The position numbers were made by a program, and so were the translations under genes. The notes beneath the pieces were generated by a model. It was not told the DNA's origin. It saw nothing but the letters and a program-made list of their open reading frames with translations, and made no database searches. A stretch of 64,000 bases of DNA from Globisporangium splendens (Eukaryota > Oomycota > Peronosporomycetes > Pythiales > Pythiaceae): contig VFIW01000032.1 of NCBI GenBank assembly GCA_006386115.1, positions 82,668-146,667 of the forward strand. The letters are read 5' to 3'. This document shows positions 1 to 10,170 of this stretch, piece by piece. Positions within the stretch are counted from its first letter, which is position 1. Each line of letters opens with the position of its first letter.

Positions 1-117
1 GCATATGAGCACACACACAGGAACGGTAGCGTACAAGTGTGTCGTGTCGAGAGACGCACTGGCGGCGAAGGCGCCGTAGGCGAGCCGCTCGGTCCACGGC
101 AGCAGCTTCGCGACCAT
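1..117 (-). CDS. Partial gene at left edge, function unknown
   Basis: On the minus strand an ATG at 117 opens a reading frame beginning MVAKLLPWTERLAYGAFAAS, with strong third-position G/C as in neighbouring genes. Just after this stretch lies a donor-like GTGCGT, so the first exon may end near position 47 and continue beyond the window. Only this N-terminus is visible and no family is recognisable. It would be divergently oriented to the cytochrome-b5 gene. A chance open frame is possible because fewer than 40 codons are seen. Confidence 0.35.
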   Translation of the reverse strand, partial: MVAKLLPWTERLAYGAFAASASLDTTHLYATVPVCVLIC

Positions 118-1060
118 TTTGGTTTGTGTGATGCGTGAAAATGTATGCACACTTCAAGAAAGGAGGTGGGTAGTACAGTGGGTGTAGGAATAGTACCTCC
201 TACTGTTATGATGACAGCAAACGGGTTCACATGATGAAATAGCGTTTGGAAAAACATTACCATGGACAGACACGATTTTTTCATGACTTGCCAATGTCTG
301 CAATTAATTGGCGTCGTCAAATGTGGAACACTTCATTAATTGCATATTATTGACACCGACATCAAAGGATTCGAGTTTGACATCAGATGTCACTCACAGA
401 GTCCTAGAGCTGTGTTCGAACCTGAACGAGTAATCGACACCTGAGAGCACAAACGATGCCACATCAACGCATGTCAGCGTCACCTTGCCAGCGAATTACT
501 TGAGCACTCTCGACGTACCATTGTGGATGAGCAGACACTGGAAAACGATCATCCGATAATAGAAAAAATCGTTCTTCGTTGTCGCTGTGTTTGTATCCAA
601 GTCCCTACAGATTTGTTTCAGTGCTGGGCACCTGTCTTCTGTTGCCTCTCAGCCCTGTTCAAAGTGTGCAAACTCGACCTGCACGCATTGATGGCATTCT
701 GAAGTGCCTTGGAAGTCTGATACTCGTGACGTAGGTGCCCTGGGGTCTTCTGGGATCTGGTCGGCCAAGATCAGTCACAGCTCCGCTGTATTATATACTC
801 CCTCCGGTCCGAAACACTCGCACTTTCACAGAAAATACCCAACTCCAAACAAATCACACCAAAAATGCTCTTTTTTCTGTGAGGTTGCCTCATTGGGGTA
901 TTGGTATCAACGCTTCAGACTTTGGTTCCAAGCGCCACTACTTCTGGCACCAACTGCAATATACCGGTATTTCGAACTTATATCTTAGTCTCATCACCAG
1001 CCTCAGTCGAGTTGTCGAAAAAGCTCCACGTGAGTGCAGAACAAGAGTTTAGGAGAAAGG
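118..1060. other. Intergenic region between divergent genes
   Basis: No convincing coding sequence: the overlapping small frames lack coherent composition. It holds the palindrome ATACCGGTAT at 961-970 and, at 796-813, a TA followed by CTCCCTCCGGTCCGAAA, which resembles the terminal sequence of Stowaway/Tc1-mariner miniature elements. No opposite terminus was found by eye. Confidence 0.5.
961..970. promoter_or_regulatory. ATACCGGTAT palindrome upstream of cytochrome-b5 gene
   Basis: A perfect 10-bp palindrome ends 90 nt before the ATG at 1061. Exact copies occur at 6863-6872 and 62948-62957, also just upstream of gene starts. A transcription-factor site is inferred; no binding protein is known from the sequence. 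Confidence 0.4.
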
Positions 1061-1879
1061 ATGCTCGAGTGGCTGCTGAGCGCAACGGAGGGCAGCACGC
1101 TGTACGTGGGCGCAGGCGTGGCGGTGGCCGCGGTGCTTGTGGTCAAGTACCTGAACGCGTCGGCGGACGCGGCGAACGCGCGCGCGTACGAGGCGGCGAA
1201 GGCGCGCCAAGCCAAGGCCAAGGCTGAGGCCGAGAAGAAAGCCAACATCAAGCGCCGCAACTTCACACTCGAGGAGCTCAAGGAGTTCAACGGCGAGAAC
1301 GGCAAGCCCATCTGCATCGGCGTGCTCGACGAGGTGTACGACGTGAGCTCGAAGCGCGACTTCTACGGCCCGGGCGAAGGGTACCACCTGTTTGCTGGTC
1401 GTGATGCGTCCCGCGCACTGGCCAAGATGTCGTTTGAGAAAGAGGATTTGGACAGCGAAGACCTCTCGGACTTGGGCTTCATGGACCAGGAGACGCTGCA
1501 GGACTGGGTGACCAAGTTCTCGGTCTACAACCAGTACCCGAATGTCGGCCGCATCGTGCGCAAGCGTGATCTGACGGTCGCGGAGCTCAAGCAGTACAAC
1601 GGTGTCGACAACCAGCGCAAGACCGTGTACGTGGCGCTGAACGGCAACATCTACGACGTAACGCTCGACGGGTGGAACCACTACGGTCCCGAGGGCGGCT
1701 ACAAGCAGTTTGCTGGTCGCGATGCGTCGCGCGCGCTCGCGTGCATGTCGTTCTTGGACGAGTACCTCGACAACCCGACGCTCGCGGAGCTCACAGAGCA
1801 GCAGAAGACGACGCTCGAGAACTGGGAGAAGAAATTCGTGGAAAAGTACCCGGTCGTCGGCAAACTCATCGCCTCGTAA
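1061..1879 (+). CDS. Membrane-anchored protein with two cytochrome-b5/MAPR-like heme-steroid-binding domains
   Basis: The product is 272 aa. A hydrophobic segment (about residues 13-31) is followed by a Lys/Ala/Glu-rich linker (about 38-64), a layout like membrane-associated progesterone receptor component (MAPR/Dap1) proteins. Two cytochrome-b5-like units follow, starting near residues 67 (RRNFTLEELKEFNG) and 169 (KRDLTVAELKQYNG). Each has the family core of a Tyr-Asp-Val strand, a Y-G-P-x-x-G-Y turn and the FAGRDASRALA helix. MAPR proteins bind heme through Tyr and support P450s and sterol metabolism at the ER; that role is inferred. I chose the ATG at 1061, since frame upstream offers only GTG at 1034. 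Two domains in one chain is unusual, as most family members have one. The following gene is a tandem relative. Confidence 0.85.
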   Translation: MLEWLLSATEGSTLYVGAGVAVAAVLVVKYLNASADAANARAYEAAKARQAKAKAEAEKKANIKRRNFTLEELKEFNGENGKPICIGVLDEVYDVSSKRDFYGPGEGYHLFAGRDASRALAKMSFEKEDLDSEDLSDLGFMDQETLQDWVTKFSVYNQYPNVGRIVRKRDLTVAELKQYNGVDNQRKTVYVALNGNIYDVTLDGWNHYGPEGGYKQFAGRDASRALACMSFLDEYLDNPTLAELTEQQKTTLENWEKKFVEKYPVVGKLIAS

Positions 1880-2177
1880 ACGAGAAAAGGAGGGAAGGCG
1901 TGGAGGAACAAGGACGAAAGGAGGGCGGTGCGTTGTTTGAAGCGTGCATGAGTATGTGGATGTGTGTTTCCTGTTTTTTTAAGGCGCATAACAAGAAAAA
2001 GCTTATGGCAATGCTATTTGCAATTAGGTCGAGCATGTCCATTTTCCCTGGTGTTCGCCTCATCTGTTGGCTGCTTTTTTTTACCAGCTGTGTTTGACTT
2101 TTCTCCATAACGGTGCAATAATGGTGGTTGGCACATGAGCTGATCCTGGCAGCAGCCCCCAATTCCATTGCGTGATC

Positions 2178-2660
2178 ATGGGGAACGCCGCCGCGACACC
2201 GAGCAACGCGCCGCTCACGCGCACCGTGGCGTCCATCACCCGCTAGACCAGCAGCGAGGCGGCTCTGGCGTCCGGTGCCGCGGTGGAAACCAACAGCAAC
2301 GCGGCTGCAGTCGTCGCTGGCGTCAATCCGTCAGTGCGCAACTTCACGCTCGAGGAGCTTGCCAAGTACAACGGCGTGGACAATCCGCGGCACACCGTGC
2401 TGGTTGTACTCAATGGAGGCGTGTACGACGTGACGCTGTATGGCTGGGAGCACTATGGTCCTGACGGAGGATACCACCAGTTTGCTGGTCGCGATGCGTC
2501 GCGCGCGCTCGCGTGCATGTTATTCCTGGACGAGTATCTCGACAACCCGAGCCTGGAGGAGCTGGCGCCGGCGCAGCGCGACGCGCTCGCCAACTGGTCG
2601 ACACGCTTCGACCAGAAGTACCCTTTGATCGGCAAACTAATCGCGTACAAGGAAGGATAA
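2178..2660 (+). pseudogene. Second cytochrome-b5/MAPR-like gene with an in-frame TAG
   Basis: The ATG at 2178 starts a frame beginning MGNAAATPSNAPLTRT and running into a single cytochrome-b5-like domain (RNFTLEELAKYNG to the C-terminus), but codon 23 (2244-2246) is TAG. No other ATG lies in frame ahead of the domain; only a GTG at 2283 does. The Met-Gly-Asn start suggests N-myristoylation, replacing the membrane helix of the upstream paralogue. The domain most resembles the second domain of the gene at 1061-1879, including 43 identical bases (1706-1748 versus 2478-2520), which points to recent tandem duplication or gene conversion. Explanations are a nonsense allele, a base-call error (CAG to TAG), readthrough, or an unrecognised first exon. 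A 21-nt GT...TAG interval covers the stop but is too short for an ordinary intron. Confidence 0.6.
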
Positions 2661-3182
2661 TGAGATCGCAAGGCATCCAAGGTGGAGTTTTGACAGATTC
2701 ACGAGAATTAAGGCTGCATGTATTGTATGCTTTTTTGCTTACGCTTGCATCATTCTCATTGAAGTCTCCAACCGTTTTTCTCATGAATGTCGGTGTCTTG
2801 GGGTTCTCATATGCAAATAGAAAATGCAGGGTGCGTGCTCGAGTTAATCCCTGCGTGGAAGCAGTTTATCACTGTGGCCGACGATCTGTTATCACCGTAT
2901 TTCGTCTCTCTGAGAAACACCGTGCAACAACATGCAGAGAAGCGTGCTTTCAATTCTCCCCCCGTGTGCTCCGCATGGCTCGCTTTCGTTATCGGCGGCA
3001 GACCTGTGCGGTGAGCCTTGCGAACGTGATTCTTACTCGGTTGCGCTCAAAGTGTCATTCCCTCAAAACAACATATTCATCGTCTTTGCGGAATGACATA
3101 TTTTAATGGATTTTATTCACACACACAACAGCAAAACACAGCGTGTCGCTCACACGATGGATCGATACCGTTTGACAACCTC
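2661..3182. other. Intergenic, convergent 3' ends
   Basis: This lies between the convergent cytochrome-b5-like and CD36-family genes. Short open frames are present on both strands but none has coherent composition or a recognisable motif. Confidence 0.5.
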
Positions 3183-5450
3183 TTAGATCGCGCTCGTCAT
3201 GCTCACTTCCTTGTACTGCGCGAGCGCTCGGCGACGCTGGAAGAAGCCGCCGCCGACCAGACCGACACCAACGATCACACCGACGATGAGCACCGGCAGC
3301 AGCGAGCCCAGCAGTCTCTTGATTGTCATGTACTGGTTGACCTGGTTCTTGGCCACGGTCGCGGACTCCTCGCCCCAATACGCCGGGAAGATCACCTCCG
3401 TCGGTAGGTGCGGCCAGAGCACGTCGGTCATGGCCGTCGACGCGTTATACGGCGACTTGGAGAGCGCGTACGCTGCCTGGAGACGCTTGCGCGCGACCAT
3501 GGTCTTGCCCGTGCCGGCTTCGATGTCCAGGTACGTCATGTACTTGTCGGCGTACGCCTGCTTGAGCGCGCTGTCGCTGTCGTACATGGTCTCGTGCGTG
3601 GCCTTGGTGCCGTCATCCATCGTCAGGTCAATGGACGCCAGCAGTGAGCTGTCTCCATACAGGAACAATGGATACGACACGTACGTCAAGAAGCCATTCA
3701 CGAACCCAAGCGGCTGCACGCCGTCGACCGGGTACCCCGTGCCGTGCGCTGCGTTGGCAGCGGTGGCCACGAGCAGATCCTTCGAGGGGGCAAAGCGGTG
3801 CAACGGGATCTTCTTGTACTTGACCTCTTCGTTCAGGTTGTACAACGCGATCTCCTGCTTGCCCTGGTCCAGGTACATGTTCGCGCTCGCCTGCTTGATG
3901 GTGTCGGCAAAGCCGCTGATGCTGGCGCCACCAGGCTTCAGACTCTGCGCGTCGGCGCCTTGCACTTTCGAGCACGTCATGTTGGCTGTCGGGTTGGCGC
4001 AGTTGCCGTACCGGGCGAACGCCGCGAGCTCCGCGAGACTCGGGTTGCGGCGCGAGTCGAGCGTGGCCCACAGCGCGATCGCCGTGTCGCCGTTGTACAT
4101 CTCGTACTCGCCGATGGCGCTCAGGTCGTCGCAGCCCGTGCGCTGGGTGTACGTGTTGAGCGACGAAAGCGGCGGTGGACCTGCGGACCAGTCCATGCCC
4201 GAATCCTCGGCGATCCCAGGCAATGGAGCCGCACAGAGCCCGACCATGGTGCAGAGACCACATGTGCCGACAGCAAAAGATCGGGCCTCGGTCGCGCCAT
4301 AGCTCTCGGCCATGATCGACTCGATGACGCCGCACGTGACGTTGTTGACGGCGAGCACGCTGGCCCCGAGGCGGCACTGCTTGCAGTCGGCCCAGATCTC
4401 GAGGCACGCGTCGCCCGTGCACGTGTTGCACTTCTCCATGAGCCCTCCCTTGTCGCATACCTCGACGTAGTTGGAGCCGAGACCCAGACCAGCCAGCAGA
4501 CTCGGGTACCCGAGCGCCCACTGCTTGATCGTGCGCTTGACGAAGAGCCCGTTGTACGCGAAGCCCGAGAGATCGAGGTTCGCGATCGCGTCGAGACCCG
4601 TGACCAGGAACGTCGCGACGGAGCCGCCGACGTTCTTCATGGCGACCGGGTCGAGCGAGTTGAGACCGTTGACCCAGCGCATCATGTGCGTGCCGTTGGC
4701 GCGCACGAGCGACACGATCTCGTCGTCGCTGAGCGTGCCCTTGCCGAACGAGCCGTTGACGAGGCTCACGAGGAAGTTAAACTCGCCGCCGGCCTGGCCC
4801 AGCACGTTGAGGTACCCGACGTCAAAGCTCGTGTACACGTCGGTCTCAGCGCACCCGGAGCAGCTCATGGACGGCTCGTACGTGTGGTACGTGTACTGCT
4901 TGTAGCTCACGCGGTTGTTGTCGTCGAAGCTCACGTCGAGCTTGATCTGGCGGCGGCGGTACACGTACGGTCCGACCTCTTGGAGCGCGAGCTTGGCGCC
5001 CGTCGCGAGGTACTCCTCTGGGTTGGTCACGTTGAACATGCGCAGCGTGTAGTAGTACGGCGTGCAGTCATGGCAGTCGCCGTACGGGTCCGTGTAGTCG
5101 ATCTTGACGTCACCCTCGTCGCACACGACCACGCCCGACTTGATCTTGTTGTCGATCACCTTGGGCAGCACCGTGCCGTAGACGATCGAGATGACCACGA
5201 GCAGCGCGCCGACGATGAGCAGCGTCTTGGCGACCGCCAGTGGCGAGCAGCCACGACGTCCGCCTCGACCAGAGGACTTGGAGTGCTCGTCATGCTTGGC
5301 CACATCGGGCGTCGACACCTGACTGTTTTCAGAGCACAGCAAGAGCACATTGTCAGAGACTAGATATAGGATAACGAGTGGGAAGTATTTGTAGCGTTAT
5401 TACTTTTTCTCGTAGTGGTCGTGCGCGGATCCGGGTGTGTCGATGGCCAT
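3183..5450 (-). CDS. CD36/LIMP-2-family scavenger-receptor-like membrane protein
   Basis: The product is about 728 aa in two exons. Exon 1 (5404-5450) encodes MAIDTPGSAHDHYEK. An 81-nt GT-AG intron (5323-5403) joins it in frame to exon 2 (3183-5322). I propose this because the long frame otherwise starts only at a GTG and the splice phase fits exactly. Family hallmarks are a transmembrane helix near the N-terminus (LLIVGALLVVISIVYG), the motif MFNVTNPEEYL followed by QEVGPYVYRRR, a long Cys-rich Asn-glycosylatable ectodomain, and a C-terminal helix (about the last 45 residues) ending in a short basic tail. This two-anchor topology is that of CD36, SR-BI and LIMP-2, which bind or transport lipids or proteins at plasma membrane or lysosome. 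The oomycete role is unknown. It is longer than animal CD36 (about 470 aa), with extra Cys-rich ectodomain. Confidence 0.88.
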
Positions 5451-6940
5451 TTTCGCGTTCGTGTATCGAGGTTCCGTCGATAGCCGAGAGCGCAAATTCG
5501 CGAATGAAGCCTGAGCCTGAGGCTGCGCCTCTGGTGCACGCGCTGTGCGCTTCCAGAACTTCCTCCCCTCCACCGTTCTCTCTCAGTGAATGAGATGGGC
5601 GAAGGTGATGAGGGAAGTTCTTTTCACATTTTGGTGGAGTCGAGGTTCTTTCATGTGTGGATTGGTTGAGTTCGCGTAAAGTGCAAGAGGCATTCAGTCT
5701 TCGATAGGGTGGCTGAGATGAGCTGAGAGAACGACCGAGAGAGACGAAGGAAGGAAAGACTGACATACACACATACACCTAGAGAGACTGTGGCATTCCG
5801 GTAATGGAAGGAAGTGCATGCCTGCATCCCCAGAGCGTGTTGTTGTTTCTTTTCTTCTCTGACAGGAAGCGCTCATCTCGAGCACCATGTGGGACCTGGG
5901 ATGCGGCCAAATTGCCTTTATAAATAAATGAGGGATGCATACAAATTATAAATGCATAAGAGGTGACTGAAGCTGAGATTGTTGCAGTGCCTGAGAATGA
6001 CTGCAGAGGTTTAGATTGGGATCTTATTTTGTAGTGCATAGGGTCTTTCTTTTGGAAACATGTGGAGTCAGACTCATACCTCTGGTGGACCTGATTAGTC
6101 CCGCAACTTCAACGAGCACATCAGGAAGAGCAACTCCCACTCTAGAGGTATGTGCACCTCTTCCCTTGCCGAGGTTCCTCTGGTATAAAATGACGCTTCA
6201 AGCGTAGAGAATGCAGCAATTGGCGTGGCTGGCGGGATCAAAAGGACAGTATGGTGGACAAGGTCGCATGGGAAGCATGAGTTAGTTAGTTTGCACGGAA
6301 GCACGAGTTCTTTCCCCACATTTGGTCACTCTCACACTTGCAACACGACGCAAAGATGGTGTTGACATCGGCATTGCCTTGTTGGCGCCTTCCTTCCAAT
6401 TGTCAGTGAAAGAAGTCCATTTTCTCAGTCTTGCGCCGCCGAGTTGGCAAGGTGCGACGCCATTGAGACCATGCCTGAAGCTAGACTGGTTTCCCATGTG
6501 CAGTGTTGAGCATGAACGTCACCAAATGCAATACCTCAGCGCTCAGCGGAAGAAGTGTACGACGTTACGACTACCAAACGAATGGTGCAGTCATTGTGCG
6601 TGCCATTCGCCCGCGTTTTCGCGTCGCTGTTTTCAAAATGACCAGTATCAGTGATGCCAACTCTCTCTCACACACACAGTCGGCATCAAGCACCAACACG
6701 TTTGCAGTGGCATGCTGTTAATTCGAGAGAGTCGTGCTGCAACATGTCCAGCTTATGGTATTCATCCATCCACTCACATTGGTACCGGCATGAATACCGG
6801 TAAGCTGATGCTTTTCAAGTTGCTCCATGATACGCATTTTGAAACCGGTATCATCCAACCTCATACCGGTATTATTTGCAGTTTTTGTGCTGTTGATGTC
6901 TCCAACCACATTCTGCTGGTCAGCGGCACCATCAAGCAAG
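5451..6940. other. Intergenic region between divergent genes
   Basis: This 1.5 kb lies between the CD36-family gene and the organellar polymerase. Several open frames of 60-140 codons are present but show no domain and no codon bias. The last 160 nt before the polymerase start hold a cluster of ACCGGT-centred palindromes (6781-6872). Confidence 0.5.
6781..6872. promoter_or_regulatory. Cluster of ACCGGT palindromes, exact ATACCGGTAT at 6863-6872
   Basis: Within 92 nt there is one exact ATACCGGTAT (6863-6872), two 9/10 matches (6794-6803 and 6842-6851) and a further TACCGG at 6783. The exact copy ends 68 nt before the polymerase ATG at 6941. The density suggests a regulatory array; function is inferred. 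Confidence 0.45.
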
Positions 6941-9711
6941 ATGGCGGCGCTGCAAGTGCGACAGTTTCTCCGCCGCCACGAGCAACGCGTGCTGCTGCGC
7001 GGCCGCACACAGCAGAGCGCCCAACTTCAACCGCACAAGCGAACGCTCTACGGCAGCAACGCACACTACATCTCCTCCAGCGCCCACCTGCATCGGCATG
7101 CGCGTGCGCCTCTCGTTGGCGAACGGATCCGCTGGTTCTCAGGCGCATCACGCGGTGGCAGTGGCATGAAGTACGTGACGTCGGACCACATCGATGCGCG
7201 GCTGCTGGAGGGTCTCACAGCCGCGAACGACGAGACGCGGCCCGTGAACCTCATCCAAGACAAAGAAGGCGCCAAGCGCGTGCTGCAGAAGATCCGCGAG
7301 CTCGGCTCCGCGCATTTCCACGCGTGCGACACGGAAGTGGGTCAGATCGACGTCAAGGCCGTCGGACCCGTGGGCAACGGCAACGTGCGTGTGTTTATAG
7401 TGTGGAGTGGCATGATGCACAGGGAAAAGCTGAGTTGTGCTTGTGCCTTTGTAGGTCACATGTTTGTCGCTCTATAGTGGACCGGACGTGGACTTTGGCA
7501 ACGGTCCGTACGTGTGGGTGGACAACCTCGACTGCGCCGAGGGCACGCTCGAGTACTTTCGGTACGTCTGTGATTGCTATGTTGCAACGAGGAAATGCAT
7601 CAACTAAGACAGACGAACACCTGGATCTCTGTGTGCTGTATGTTATGCTGCAGTGAGTTTCTCGAGAGTAAGGAAATCAAGAAAGTGTGGCACAACTACA
7701 GCTTTGACCGCCACGTGCTGTACAACCACGGGATCAACGTCCAGGGGCTCGGCGGCGATACGATGCACATGGCGCGGCTCTGGAACACAGCGCGGTTCCA
7801 GAACGGCGGGTACTCGCTCGAAGCGCTCTCGGAGGATCTGCTGCTGCAGCGGAAGCGTCCGATGAAAGAGCTCTTTGGGATTCCAAAGCTGAAAAAGGAC
7901 GGATCCGAGGGCAAGGAGCGCATCATGCCGACGGTCGAGGAGCTCCAGCGGTTCCCCGAGTTCCGCAACCGATGGATCCGCTACAGCGTGTACGACGCCG
8001 AGAGCACGTGGTACCTGCACCGCGTGCTCAAGCACAAACTCGAGCAGACGCTGTGGTACGAGGAGAAAGATCCAGCGAGCGACAACAAGCTGAAGAGCGG
8101 GTCGATGTACGACTTTTACCAGGAGTACATCGTGCCGTTCGGCGAGTGCCTGACCGACATCGAGCGCAAGGGCATGAATGTCGACCTGGAGTACCTGAAA
8201 GACGTCGAGAAGATGGCGCTGGAGGATCGCGCGCGACTGGAGCAAGTGGTGCTGCAATGGGCGAGCCGGTATTGTGATGAGTCTGACCGGATCAATGTGT
8301 ACAGCGCTGCACAAAAGCAGCAATTGCTGTTTGGTCCGTACGTTGATACGAAAAAGAATCCTCCGAAGGAGATTCTGCCAGCTGAGCGCACGTTTGAGGT
8401 CGAGAACGTCGAAGAAATTGTGGAACCCGGAAAGCAGAAGGCGAAAAAGAAAAGAAACATCACGATCAAGGGACTCGGTATTCCGCCGACGCAGTTCACT
8501 GCGAGTGGTCTGCCTGCTGCGAGCGCGGAAGTGCTCAAGGAGCTGGCTGGAAAGGTATGTGCACTTTTCATACTGCCACTTTGACCTTGGATAAACCGAC
8601 TGATTTGCTTCTGCTGAAATAGCCAGACGCAAATCCTCCAAAGTACGGCCGCGCGTACGACCACTTTGAGGACAAAGACGAAGGCGCGGCGGCGTGTGTG
8701 GCGCTGAAAGCGCTCTTCGATATCAGCAGCATCAACACGATGCTCAACAATTTCATCTTGCCACTGCAGGAGCTCGCGGACGAAAACAGCCGCGTGCATT
8801 GCTCGCTCAATCTGAATACCGACACTGGGCGGCTATCGTCACGCAAGCCGAACTTGCAGAACCAGCCTGCTCTCGATAAGGATCGATACAAAATTCGCGA
8901 TGCGTTCACGGCGCCGAAGGGGAAGAAGCTCATTGTGGCCGACTACTCGCAGCTGGAGTTGCGCTTGTTAGCACACATCACGCAGTGCAAAGCGATGATC
9001 GCGGCGTTCAAGGAAGGTGGTGACTTCCACTCGCGGACAGCCATGGGCATGTATCCGTACGTCGCCGAAGCGATTGAACGAGGTGAAGCACTTTTGGAGT
9101 GGGACCACTCGACGGGCGAGAAGCCGCCGGTGCCATTGCTCAAGGACAAGTTTGCGCTCGAGCGTAAAAACGCCAAGATCCTGAATTTCTCGATCGCGTA
9201 CGGGAAAACGCCGTACGGACTCTCGAAGGACTTCGGCGTGAGTCGGAAAGAAGCCGCAGACACTCTTGAAAAATGGTACGCGGACCGCCAAGAAGTGCGC
9301 CAGTGGCAGGAAAACGCGATTCAGACAGCGCGGCTGTTTGGGTACACGCGCACGCTGATGGGGCGATACCGCCGCTTACCGGATGCGATGCTGTCGTCGA
9401 GCTCGTTTGCATCCAAGAAGGCGAAGTCGCATGCGGAGCGTGCAGCGATCAATACGCCGATCCAGGGTGCAGCAGCTGACGTCGTGATGCAAGCCATGCT
9501 GCGCATCCACCAGAATGAGCGCCTTCGAGAGCTGGGCTGGGAGATGGTGTGCCAAATCCACGACGAGATCATCGTCGAGGGACCCGAGGAGACGGTGCCC
9601 GAAGCGATGAAGCTGGTCGTGCATCTCATGGAGAACCCGTTTGAGAAGCCGCTCTCCGTAGCATTAGAAGTCGACGCCAAGGTCGATGACTCTTGGTATA
9701 AAGCAAAATAG
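6941..9711 (+). CDS. Organellar family-A DNA polymerase with 3'-5' exonuclease (plant/protist organellar polymerase type)
   Basis: Four exons (6941-7384, 7455-7561, 7654-8554, 8623-9711) with GT-AG introns of 70, 92 and 68 nt give 846 aa. The N-terminus is rich in Arg, Gln and His with few acidic residues, like a mitochondrial targeting sequence. A DEDDy exonuclease follows: D-x-E near residue 128 (FHACDTEVG), NYSFD near 198 and YSVYD near 295. The C-terminal polymerase has motif A (VADYSQLELR, about 589), motif B (RKNAKILNFSIAYGKTPYG, about 664) and motif C (CQIHDEIIVEG, about 795). Order and spacing match the protist and plant organellar polymerases that replicate mitochondrial or plastid DNA. 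Oomycetes lack a plastid, so mitochondrial replication is the likely role. It ends at TAG after SWYKAK. The N-terminal 5' nuclease of bacterial Pol I is absent, as expected for this family. Confidence 0.93.
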
Positions 9712-10170
9712 AGAAGAGGCGCAAGCTATTGTGACCACACATTTGACTGCCGAGGTCTGACACGTTTATTGTGAAACTAAAACTAGATCTCGTACGCAAA
9801 TGGACGGATCCCAGCAAACGACACAGCACCATGCGATCATGAACAACGGGAGCCACGCGGAGTGCACTAAGGAGAATTGACGCACTGACCGCAAGCACAT
9901 TGTTGCACTCTTGCTTCGCGCGCTTTCCTTTCAGACTGTTCCTGCTTTCGCGCCAAAAACACACCTTTTCAAATATATATTCTATATCAGTACTCTACAT
10001 TGCGTTTTCAACTGACGAGTACTTTCAATAGTGAATGAACAAGCAAGTCCACTGTAACAAATTAGTGATGGACTGCATTTCAGCCAATGAGCATCGCGTT
10101 TAGATCAGCGGCATCGTCCTTTTGTATTGGAAAGGAAGAGCTCCTCTTGTTCACATTGCAACAGACAAAC

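Noticed and set aside
1049..1681. Long minus-strand frame opposite the cytochrome-b5 gene
   Set aside because: Arg/His/Leu/Val-rich shadow of a GC-rich plus-strand gene; no domain.
3744..5363. 539-codon plus-strand frame opposite the CD36-family gene
   Set aside because: Composition (Arg/Val/His-rich) is that of an antisense shadow; the minus strand has a clear family match and a matching intron.
8555..8622. Alternative stop of the polymerase inside an intron
   Set aside because: The 68-nt segment has GT-AG ends and its removal restores the polymerase frame exactly.
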